Below, piece by piece: positions 50,908 through 57,355 of a stretch of DNA of 64,000 bases. How positions within the stretch are numbered: position 1 is the stretch's first letter; every line of letters begins with the position of its first letter. Origin of the DNA: Actinomadura litoris (GTDB lineage Bacteria; Actinomycetota; Actinomycetes; Streptosporangiales; Streptosporangiaceae); contig NZ_WOFH01000006.1 in assembly GCF_009733595.1 (NCBI RefSeq), positions 248,001 to 312,000 on the forward strand, read 5' to 3'. The notes below the pieces were generated by a model. The model did not search any database and had not been told where the DNA came from. It saw only the letters and a list, made by a program, of their open reading frames with translations. Made by a program: the position numbers and the translations under genes.

Positions 50908-51050
50908 GCGCCGGAGAACCGCGAAACCCGCGAGAGTAACGCGGGCCGGAGTGGTCCGAAACCCCCCAATATTTGGGGATGGGCCGGGGGAGTCGTCCGG
51001 AACAGGATGTGCGTCATTCGGATCCGCATCATCCGACCAAGGGAAGCGAA

Positions 51051-51599
51051 ATGAAACGGACGACTCGCGTGTTGGGGGCGGCGCTGGCGTTGCTTTTCGT
51101 CGGTGTCGGCAACGGCACGGCGTTCGCGCAGCCGGCGCAACCCGCACAGCCCGCACAGCCCGCACAGCCCGCGAAGACCACCCGGACCGCGAAGGCCGCC
51201 GACGCGAAGATCCTGGCGGTACGGCACTTCTACAACGACCGGTTCCAGCGGTGCCTGGACGCCGACACCAACACCGGGGGCAACGGCGGCATCGTCCAGC
51301 TGTGGGACTGCGGCCCCTGGAACCAGCAGGACTGGGAGGTCTGGCCGGACGGCCACATCTACAACTCGCGCTTCCAGAAGTGCCTGGACGCCGACACCAA
51401 CACCGGGGGCAACGGCGGCAAGGTCCAGCTCTGGGGCTGCGGCCCCTGGAACCAGCAATGGTGGGACATCTGGCCCGACGGCCACCTCTACAACAGGCGT
51501 TTCCAGCGGTGCCTGGACGCCGACACCAACACCGGCGGCAACGGCGGCATCGTCCAGTTGTGGGACTGCGGTCCCTGGAACCAGCAGTGGTGGCGATAA
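51051..51599 (+). CDS. Secreted ricin-B-type beta-trefoil lectin with three near-identical repeats
   Basis: A 182-residue secreted protein: Sec signal peptide (about 1-26, ending AFA), a short low-complexity PAQ repeat (QPAQPAQPAQPAQPA), then three repeats of 43 residues (YN.RFQ.CLDADTNTGGNGG.VQLW.CGPWNQQ.W) that together make one beta-trefoil. Each repeat has the QLW and Cys pair of ricin-B-type lectins. The repeats are almost identical, so the trefoil is nearly symmetric and evolved by recent internal duplication. It probably binds extracellular carbohydrate. GGGAAG precedes the ATG. No catalytic domain is present. Confidence 0.9.
   Translation: MKRTTRVLGAALALLFVGVGNGTAFAQPAQPAQPAQPAQPAKTTRTAKAADAKILAVRHFYNDRFQRCLDADTNTGGNGGIVQLWDCGPWNQQDWEVWPDGHIYNSRFQKCLDADTNTGGNGGKVQLWGCGPWNQQWWDIWPDGHLYNRRFQRCLDADTNTGGNGGIVQLWDCGPWNQQWWR
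51226..51596 (+). repeat. Three tandem 129-bp repeats inside the lectin gene
   Basis: The repeated stretch GTGCCTGGACGCCGACACC begins at 51251, 51380 and 51509, giving a constant period of 129 bases (43 codons). Silent positions are also largely shared, which suggests recent duplication or gene conversion rather than selection for protein alone. Confidence 0.85.
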
Positions 51600-51618
51600 G
51601 CGGGGTCGCGAGGCAACC

Positions 51619-51644
51619 GGGAACTATCCGCCCCGGATGTTCCC
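51619..51644. terminator. Hairpin between lectin and peptide operon
   Basis: GGGAACtATCCG (51619-51630) can pair with CGGATGTTCCC (51634-51644), with one bulged base. It is 20 bases after the lectin stop and 69 bases before the peptide ATG. It may end the lectin transcript; alternatively it is a palindromic operator for the peptide operon. Confidence 0.4.
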
Positions 51645-51712
51645 CCGCCCGGCGCGGTGGGGCACAGTACCTCTCGACACTGCCAGTCACGCAGAGTTAG
51701 GGAGCGAGTGCA

Positions 51713-51832
51713 ATGGGCTGTGAGGTATACCGCTGCGGTCCCAACATCGCCGTCGGCGAGCTGACCGCCGAGGAGGCGGAACGCCTCCAGCGGATGGAGC
51801 GGCCTCAGGCCGAGGACGAGTCGGCCAGTTGA
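51713..51832 (+). CDS. Putative RiPP precursor peptide, core-first (follower type)
   Basis: A 39-residue peptide, too short to be called by most gene finders. The ATG follows AGGGAG by eight bases, and the stop overlaps the start of the YcaO gene (TTGA). It begins MGCEVYRCG, with two cysteines at positions 3 and 8, and then a charged, helix-prone tail (VGELTAEEAERLQRM, then acidic and Ser-rich to the end). The arrangement mirrors the bottromycin precursor, in which the modified core follows Met1 directly and a C-terminal follower, containing AELSALEMEELESW, is recognised by the YcaO enzymes. A core of about GCEVYRC is my inference. It could instead be a small regulatory peptide, but direct coupling to a YcaO argues against that. 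Confidence 0.7.
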   Translation: MGCEVYRCGPNIAVGELTAEEAERLQRMERPQAEDESAS

Positions 51833-53145
51833 CCGCGCAGGACAGGTACCAACGGAGCGGTCCCCTCCCCCGGGAGGGGGCCCTCTGGTGCGCGGACCAC
51901 TTCCGCGGCGCCCGCGGTTTCCGGGCCGCCGCGCCGCACGCCGGAGAACGCGCGTTCCCGCTGCCGCGCGCCAGGGCCCTGATCGAGGCGGCGCTGGACG
52001 AGGCGGCGCTGCGCCCCCGGCTGACCGATCTTCGCGGCGCCTGGCGCTGCCACCTCTCCCATCCCGACGGCACCCCCGTCCGCGACGGGGTGGGCGCGGG
52101 GAAGGGAGACCCGCAGTCCGCGCAGGTCGGGGCCCTGTACGAGGCGCTGGAGCACCACCGCGGCGCCGCCCTCCCCGCGCGCGGCGAACCGGTCGAGCTG
52201 CTCACCGCCGCCCAACTCGCCGGTACCGACCTGGCGCGGGACCCGGCCCTGGAGCCGCTCGCCGCGTCCGGCGGGCCGGGGGCGGCGGCGTGCCGGCGCT
52301 ACACCGCGCTGGACCACTCCGGCCGCACGCTCCCGGTGCCGGTGTTCCTCACCAACCCCGCCTACCTGGAATGCCCGGCCGACCGCCGCCACGAGCTGGG
52401 GGACGTCCTCGACTACGCCCCGCTGAGCCGGTTCAGCACCAACAGCGGCACCGCGATCGGCGCGACCCGCGACGAGGCCCTGGTGCACGCCCTGGCCGAG
52501 GCGGTGGAACGTGACGCCTTCTCCTTGCTGCTGGCCGGAACGTTCCTGCTCGCCCGCCCGTCGCCGCTGCGGCTGGTGCGTCCGGCGAGCCTGCCCGACC
52601 ACCTCCAGGAGCTCTACCTGAGCGCCGGATGGCACGCCGGAGGCTCGGTCGCGTTGATCGACATGACCAGCGACCTGGGCGTTCCGGCGTTCTGCGCGCA
52701 CACCTCCCGCGACGGGAGGGCGGCGCAGGGGCAGGGCGCGTCGCTGTCGGCCGAGCACGCGGTGCGGCGGGCGCTGAACGAGCTGATCCAGGTCGTCGCG
52801 ATCCGGCGCGGCGAGCGGAACCCGCCGGCGGACCTCCGCGCGGTGGAAAGCCACCCGCGCCTGCTGGAGGCGGCACGCGCCGACTTCGACCCGCATCTGG
52901 CCGGTGCCCGCCCGCGCGACTTCCTCCCGACCGGCGCGCCCGCCGCGCCCCGCGAGCACCTCCAGCGCCTCACGGCCACGCTCACCGGCTACGGGTACCG
53001 CCCCTACGGCCGGGTCCTGCGCACCGAGCCCAACGGCGTGACCACGGTGTCGGTGTTCGTGCCCGGTCTGGAACGCTTCTTCGCGGTCACCGCCGGTGCC
53101 TGCGTCGTCCCCGGCCCGCGCGGCCGCGCCCTCGGCCCCGGATGA
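51829..53145 (+). CDS. YcaO-domain cyclodehydratase-like enzyme
   Basis: A 438-residue YcaO protein that begins at TTG overlapping the stop of the small peptide gene. ATP-binding motifs are present: GAGKGDPQSAQVGALYEALEH (about 89-109) and SGTAIGATRDEALVHALAEAVERDA (about 206-230). The C-terminal end VPGPRGRALGPG is a loose version of the PxPxP tail of azoline-forming enzymes. YcaO proteins use ATP to activate a peptide amide, making thiazoline/oxazoline, macroamidine or thioamide groups. No E1-like/ocin-ThiF partner or TfuA is encoded, so this resembles stand-alone YcaOs such as those of bottromycin. Its natural substrate is very likely the 39-residue peptide. Confidence 0.9.
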   Translation: MTAQDRYQRSGPLPREGALWCADHFRGARGFRAAAPHAGERAFPLPRARALIEAALDEAALRPRLTDLRGAWRCHLSHPDGTPVRDGVGAGKGDPQSAQVGALYEALEHHRGAALPARGEPVELLTAAQLAGTDLARDPALEPLAASGGPGAAACRRYTALDHSGRTLPVPVFLTNPAYLECPADRRHELGDVLDYAPLSRFSTNSGTAIGATRDEALVHALAEAVERDAFSLLLAGTFLLARPSPLRLVRPASLPDHLQELYLSAGWHAGGSVALIDMTSDLGVPAFCAHTSRDGRAAQGQGASLSAEHAVRRALNELIQVVAIRRGERNPPADLRAVESHPRLLEAARADFDPHLAGARPRDFLPTGAPAAPREHLQRLTATLTGYGYRPYGRVLRTEPNGVTTVSVFVPGLERFFAVTAGACVVPGPRGRALGPG

Positions 53146-54089
53146 CCTCCCACGACGTGGTCGTCGTCGGCGGCGGGCCCGCCGGGCTCAGCGCCGCGCT
53201 GGTGCTGGCCCGCGCGTGCCGCGCCGTGGCCGTCGTCGACGCCGGGCGGCCCCGCAACGCCGCGTCCGCCCACGTCCACGGCGTGCTGGGGCTTCCCGAC
53301 CTGTCGCCGCAGGTCCTTCTGGAGGTGGGCCGCGCGCAGGTCCTCGCCTACGGCGTCGACGTGCTGGAGGGGACGGCCCGCACGGCGCGGCCGCGTCCCG
53401 AGGGCGGGTTCGCCGTCACCCTGTCCGACGGCAGGGTCCTCGCCGGGGCGCATCTGCTGCTCGCCACCGGCACCGTCGACGAGCTGCCCGACATTCCCGG
53501 CCTGGCCCCGCGCTGGGGGCGCGACGCCGTCGCCTGCCCGCACTGCCACGGCTGGGAACTGCGCGGCCGCGCGATCGCGATCCTGGGCGGTGGCCGCGCG
53601 GACGCCCGCCGGGCCCTGATGTGGCGGCAGTGGACCCCGAACCTCACCCTGATCACCGCCCCCGACCACCCGCTCGCCCCGTCCGACCTCGAACGGCTGG
53701 GCGCGCGGGGCATCACCGTCCTCGACGGCCCCGTCACCGAGGTGATCGCCGCCGCCGACCGGCTCTGCGGGGTGCGGCTGCGCGACGGGACGTCCGTCCC
53801 GATCCGCGCCCTGGTGGTGGCCCCGTGCTTCCGGGCCCGCGCCGACCTGCTGGACGGCCTCGGCCTGCGCCCCACCGAGCTGACGGTCGGCGGCCGGGTC
53901 GTCGGCACCGTCATCGCGACCGACGGCGCCGGACGCACCGCCGTGCCGGGGGTCTGGGCCGCCGGGGACGGCGCGTCCCCGCTGGAGCGGGTCGTCGCGG
54001 TCACCGCCGACGGCGCGGCGGTCGCGTCCGCGATCAACGCGGCCCTCACCGACGGGTCGCACCCGGAGCACTCCGCTGGGGAGCCGTGA
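53142..54089 (+). CDS. FAD-dependent dithiol oxidase/thioredoxin-reductase-like enzyme
   Basis: A 315-residue flavoprotein of the thioredoxin reductase fold: VVVGGGPAGLSAALVLARA at the N-terminus and FAD motif GVWAAGDGA near the end. The redox pair is C132-P-H-C135-HGWE, which is the HlmI/GliT/DepH-type CxxCHG(W/F)E motif of O2-dependent dithiol oxidases rather than the CATC of thioredoxin reductases. The second nucleotide site (ILGGGRADARRALMWRQW) lacks the usual GxGxxA, consistent with loss of NADPH use. ATGA overlap with the YcaO gene. It likely forms a disulfide in the modified peptide. Confidence 0.88.
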   Translation: MTSHDVVVVGGGPAGLSAALVLARACRAVAVVDAGRPRNAASAHVHGVLGLPDLSPQVLLEVGRAQVLAYGVDVLEGTARTARPRPEGGFAVTLSDGRVLAGAHLLLATGTVDELPDIPGLAPRWGRDAVACPHCHGWELRGRAIAILGGGRADARRALMWRQWTPNLTLITAPDHPLAPSDLERLGARGITVLDGPVTEVIAAADRLCGVRLRDGTSVPIRALVVAPCFRARADLLDGLGLRPTELTVGGRVVGTVIATDGAGRTAVPGVWAAGDGASPLERVVAVTADGAAVASAINAALTDGSHPEHSAGEP

Positions 54090-54238
54090 CCTCCGCATGG
54101 GCCGACATGCGTTTTCTTAATGATCTGCCGTGCATATTCCCATGGAACAGGTAATGGGCCGCTCCCGCCCCGAGTTCGTGGTCCCATGAGTTCGGAGAAG
54201 GAGATCACCGGGGAATTCGCGCAGAAAGAATCGACGAT

Positions 54239-55348
54239 ATGAGACATGGGTTGATTCGCGTGGTCGCGTCGATCGGGGCCGTGCTGGCCGTCGCGTCGAC
54301 CGGGCACGCCGTGGCCGCGCCCGCGGGCCCGGGGCCGGTCCTGGTGGACGAGCCGTTCACCCGCGCCACCGCCGACTCGCGCTTCATCGGATACGGCGCC
54401 GCCTGCCTGACGGGCGCCGCGCGGGGGAACGCGCCGCAGGAGGGCGCGAACCACGCGCTCTCGGGCTGCCGCCGGGATCCGGCCGGTCCGGTGCCGCCGG
54501 GCGGCGCCGCGCCGCGCGGATACCTCCAGCTCACCGACGCCCACCCCGAGGTGACCGGCGCCGTGATGTTCGACTCGCCCGTCCCGGCGCGGGACGGGCT
54601 GGAGGTGACCTTCGAGCAGTGGCAGTACGGCAACACCACCCGGGCGCCCGCCGACGGCATCTCGTTCTTCCTCACCGACGGCGCGCGGTCGCTGCACACT
54701 CCGGGCGCGTTCGGCGGAAGCCTCGGATATGCGCAGAAACTGCCGGGCGGCAGGTCGGACGCGCACTTCGTCCCCGGCGTCAGCGGCGGATACCTCGGCC
54801 TCGGATTCGACGTGCTGGGGGAGTACTTCGGCGACGGGGAAAGGCGCGGGAACGGCTGCGAGCGGCGTTCCCCGGCCGGGACGGAGTTCCGCGCGCCCGC
54901 TCCCGGGCCCAACATCGTGACCGCGCGCGGCCCCGGGAACGGCATCGACGGCTACTGCCTGCTCGACGCCACGACGAGCAACAGGTCGTCCACCGGCCCC
55001 TGGACGTCGAGCCTGCCCGGACGCCTGCACGGCGACCTGAGGACGATGCCCGCCAGGGTCACCGCGAAGAAGGCCGAGGGCCTGCTGGAGCCGGTGAAGC
55101 GGGTCGTCCGCGTCGTCGTGACGCCCGCGCCGAACCCGGTGGTCACGGTCGACATCGACTTCCAGGACGACGAGGGCTTCCAGCGGGTCCTGCGGTTCCC
55201 GGCCCCGCAGCCGGTCCCGGCGGCCTACCGGTTCGGGTTCGCCGCGTCCACCGGGCCGCTCACCGATGTGCAGCTCATCCGGAAGGTCGTCCTGCGCGCC
55301 CAGCGCCCGGCCGGAGACGAGGAGCCGTCCGAGTCCGAGGACGAATGA
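54239..55348 (+). CDS. Secreted L-type (legume-like) lectin domain protein
   Basis: A 369-residue secreted protein: signal peptide (about 1-26, ending HAVA), then a concanavalin-like sandwich (about 45-345) with FEQWQYGNTTRAPADGISFFLTDG, GGSLGYAQ and GGYLGLGFDVLGEYF, the hallmark of L-type lectins and related bacterial glycan-binding proteins. The Asp-Asn calcium pair is partly preserved (ADGISFFLTDG). A Glu/Asp-rich tail closes it. It follows the YcaO/oxidase operon by 149 bases with its own promoter region. Probable extracellular carbohydrate binding; no enzyme domain. Confidence 0.85.
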   Translation: MRHGLIRVVASIGAVLAVASTGHAVAAPAGPGPVLVDEPFTRATADSRFIGYGAACLTGAARGNAPQEGANHALSGCRRDPAGPVPPGGAAPRGYLQLTDAHPEVTGAVMFDSPVPARDGLEVTFEQWQYGNTTRAPADGISFFLTDGARSLHTPGAFGGSLGYAQKLPGGRSDAHFVPGVSGGYLGLGFDVLGEYFGDGERRGNGCERRSPAGTEFRAPAPGPNIVTARGPGNGIDGYCLLDATTSNRSSTGPWTSSLPGRLHGDLRTMPARVTAKKAEGLLEPVKRVVRVVVTPAPNPVVTVDIDFQDDEGFQRVLRFPAPQPVPAAYRFGFAASTGPLTDVQLIRKVVLRAQRPAGDEEPSESEDE

Positions 55349-55352
55349 GCGG

Positions 55353-55384
55353 GCCGGGCCGGCCGCGCACGCGCGGCCGGCCCG
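55353..55384. terminator. Strong GC hairpin between convergent genes
   Basis: A perfect 14-bp stem (55353-55366 with 55371-55384, loop CACG) four bases after the lectin stop and 22 bases before the opposing PNPOx stop. Serves both genes. Confidence 0.8.
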
Positions 55385-55405
55385 GTCCGCCGGTGGGGCC
55401 GCGGC

Positions 55406-55918
55406 TCAGAGGCGGAGGTCGCCCAGGTCGCCGCGGTAGTGGCCGGGGTCACGGCGGTGGGCCCGGAGCGCGGTGACCTTCGTCCCGAGCATGTCGCGCG
55501 CCCTCGGCAGGCGCTGGGCCGGGAACTCGGTCGGGGTGTCGTGGTCGGGGACGAGCCGCGGGGTGGTGCCCCGGTCGGCGATCCGCGCCGAGGTGATCGT
55601 GAGTTCGTAGTGGGCCCACACCATGGCGGCGCCGGGCAGCCTGCGGGCCGTGGCATGGACGAGGTAGACGTCGGACAGGGCGGTGACGATCAGCAGCGCG
55701 GGCGCGTCGCGGTCGAGGTTGACCGCGGTGGGGTCGGTCGGCCAGACCGACACCCGCAGGTGCCGGTCGCCGACGACGCGCAGTTCGCCCCAGTCCGGGA
55801 CGCAGACCTGGGGCAGCCCGTCGGCGCCACAGGTGATCATGACGACGGGACGTTGCCGGGACGGGGAGTTGGTGATCGCTTTGACGGCGGCTGGGAGCAC
55901 CTCGGGTGAGAACGACAT
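55406..55918 (-). CDS. FMN-binding split-barrel (PNPOx-like) protein
   Basis: A 170-residue protein with the split-barrel layout (RPVVMITCGADGLPQVCVPDWGEL, LRVSVWPTDPTAVNLDRDAPALLIV) of pyridoxamine-phosphate-oxidase-like flavin or F420 proteins of actinobacteria. Binding of flavin or F420 is inferred; the cofactor loop is not definitive. The ATG follows GTAAGGGCGG. It is separated from the next leftward gene by a long hairpin. Confidence 0.6.
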   Translation of the reverse strand: MSFSPEVLPAAVKAITNSPSRQRPVVMITCGADGLPQVCVPDWGELRVVGDRHLRVSVWPTDPTAVNLDRDAPALLIVTALSDVYLVHATARRLPGAAMVWAHYELTITSARIADRGTTPRLVPDHDTPTEFPAQRLPRARDMLGTKVTALRAHRRDPGHYRGDLGDLRL

Positions 55919-56101
55919 CGGTGTGTCCGCCCTTACGTCGAAGGTCCGCCGGCCCGGCGTGCGGCCGAGCCGGTCTTGCTATGAATCCTTCCCGATATTG
56001 TTCGATCATACATTCGAGAGTGCTAACGATCACACGGCTTTTTCCGAGTGGCGCCACGCGTGGGGCGCACGTTTACCCTGGTGCTGCATGGCCCAAACCA
56101 C

Positions 56102-56155
56102 AGCCGGGCCCACTACCGGGGCCGTTGTGAAACGGCGCCGATCGTGGGCCCGGCT
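56102..56155. terminator. Nested hairpin downstream of the DUF1801 gene
   Basis: Outer arms AGCCGGGCCCAC (56102-56113) and GTGGGCCCGGCT (56144-56155), perfect 12-bp, enclose an inner GCCGTT-GTGA-AACGGC hairpin (56121-56136). It starts 14 bases after the stop of the leftward DUF1801 gene, so a terminator is the simplest reading. A 25-codon plus-strand ORF (56088-56165, starting MAQTTAGP) overlaps it, with no ribosome site. Confidence 0.6.
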
Positions 56156-56168
56156 GTTCGATTGAGGG

Positions 56169-56651
56169 TCAGCCGACCGCCCGCTTCACAAGGTCGCTGA
56201 TCACGGCCTCGTTCGCGGCGTCCAGGGCCGTCAGCGCGTAGGTCGTCGGCCACAGCGTGCCGTCGTCGAGCGCGGCCACGTCGCTGAAGCCGAGCGTCGC
56301 GTACCGCGACTTGAACTTCTGCGCGCTCTGGAAGAAGCACAGCACCTTGCCGTCCTTGGCGTAGGCGGGCATCCCGTACCAGGTCCGCGGGACGAGGCCC
56401 GGCGCGACCGAGGCGATGATCTCGTGCAGCCGCTCGGCGAGCACCCGGTCGGCCTCCGGCATCTCGGCGATCTTCTCGCGGACGTCGCGCTCCCCCTCCT
56501 CCCTGGCCTTGGCCTCGGACGCGCTGCGCCGCGCGGCCTTCTTCAGCTCCTTGGCGTGCTCCTTCATCGCGGCCCGCTCGTCCTCGGAGAACCCGTCGAA
56601 GTTCTTGCCGGTCGCGGCGTCGCCCTTGGCGGCCTTCGGTGTCTCGCTCAT
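56169..56651 (-). CDS. DUF1801-domain protein (iron-chaperone-like fold)
   Basis: A 160-residue protein with a DUF1801 domain in its second half (HEIIASVAPGLVPRTWYGMPAYAKDGKVLCFFQSAQKFKSRYATLGF), a fold related to the Bacillus frataxin-like YdhG. The N-terminal 65 residues are a charged, lysine/glutamate-rich helix (KEHAKELKKAARRSASEAKAREEGERDVREKIAEM), which would be a coiled coil or nucleic-acid binder. AAGGGG precedes the ATG. 68 bases from the AhpD-like gene; the role is unclear. Confidence 0.85.
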   Translation of the reverse strand: MSETPKAAKGDAATGKNFDGFSEDERAAMKEHAKELKKAARRSASEAKAREEGERDVREKIAEMPEADRVLAERLHEIIASVAPGLVPRTWYGMPAYAKDGKVLCFFQSAQKFKSRYATLGFSDVAALDDGTLWPTTYALTALDAANEAVISDLVKRAVG

Positions 56652-56719
56652 GATGGGAATCCCCTTCTCTCGGTTTCTCGCTGGCGGGCCCTCGGCGGAG
56701 GGCCGTCCTTCTGGTCTGG

Positions 56720-57175
56720 TTATCCCCAGGCCCCGGCGATCTGCCGGGTGGTGGCGTTGAGCCGGTTGAACAGGTTGGTGAGCGCGATCATGAGGACGAT
56801 CGCGGCGAGCTGCTTCTCGTCGTAGTAGGTGGCGGCGGCGTCCCAGGTCTCGTCGTCCACCGCGTCCGGGCGGTCGGCCAGCCGCGTCGCGGCCTCGGCC
56901 AGCGCCAGCGCCGCCCGCTCCTCGTCGGTGAAGTAGGGGGCCTCGCGCCAGGCGGCGACCAGGGCCAGCTTGTCGTCGCCCACGCCGGCCTTGCGGGCCG
57001 ACTTGACGCCGCTGTCGACGCACGGGCTGCACCCGTTGATCTGGCTGGCCCGCAGGTGCACCAGCTCCAGCGTCTGCTGGTCCACCCCGCCGGAGTGCGC
57101 GGCCTTGAACAGGTCCTGGATCGGCCGCATCGCACCGGTCAGGACGGCGGCGGGGTTCTGCATCCGGGACTGCAT
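56720..57175 (-). CDS. AhpD/carboxymuconolactone decarboxylase-family protein
   Basis: A 151-residue CMD-family protein with the CxxC pair C49-S-P-C52. In AhpD peroxidases a His four residues after the second Cys is part of the relay; here that place is Gly56 (CVDSGVK), so peroxidase chemistry may be altered. The N-terminus (MQSRMQNPAAVLTGAM) and GAAGGAG site support ATG 57175. It is divergent from the XRE-NB-ARC regulator, which may control it. A role in peroxide defence or as a small redox carrier is plausible. Confidence 0.9.
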   Translation of the reverse strand: MQSRMQNPAAVLTGAMRPIQDLFKAAHSGGVDQQTLELVHLRASQINGCSPCVDSGVKSARKAGVGDDKLALVAAWREAPYFTDEERAALALAEAATRLADRPDAVDDETWDAAATYYDEKQLAAIVLMIALTNLFNRLNATTRQIAGAWG

Positions 57176-57355
57176 CTCGGTGTTCTCCTTCGTGTGATCG
57201 GCCGCCCCGTTCTCTCGGGGCATGGCTCCATCACAGCGGGACGGGCCGCGCATGCCGATGGCCGTGGGACACCGTGGGACAGTCGAAACACCCCTGAGCA
57301 GGGCTAATCTATCCAGAAGAGTTGTACCGGCATGGGACAGGGAGGCACCGGGCGG

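Noticed and set aside
51226..51596. CRISPR-like tandem repeats
   Set aside because: The 129-bp repeats are coding, in phase with a beta-trefoil lectin, and lack unique spacers.
51713..54089. Calling the operon a bottromycin cluster
   Set aside because: The second YcaO, radical SAM methyltransferases, M17 peptidase, follower hydrolase and P450 of bottromycin clusters are missing, and the core residues differ. Only the core-first architecture and tail resemblance are shared.
56088..56165. 25-codon ORF MAQTTAGP...
   Set aside because: It coincides with a nested 12-bp-stem hairpin that fits a terminator for the opposing gene, and there is no ribosome site.
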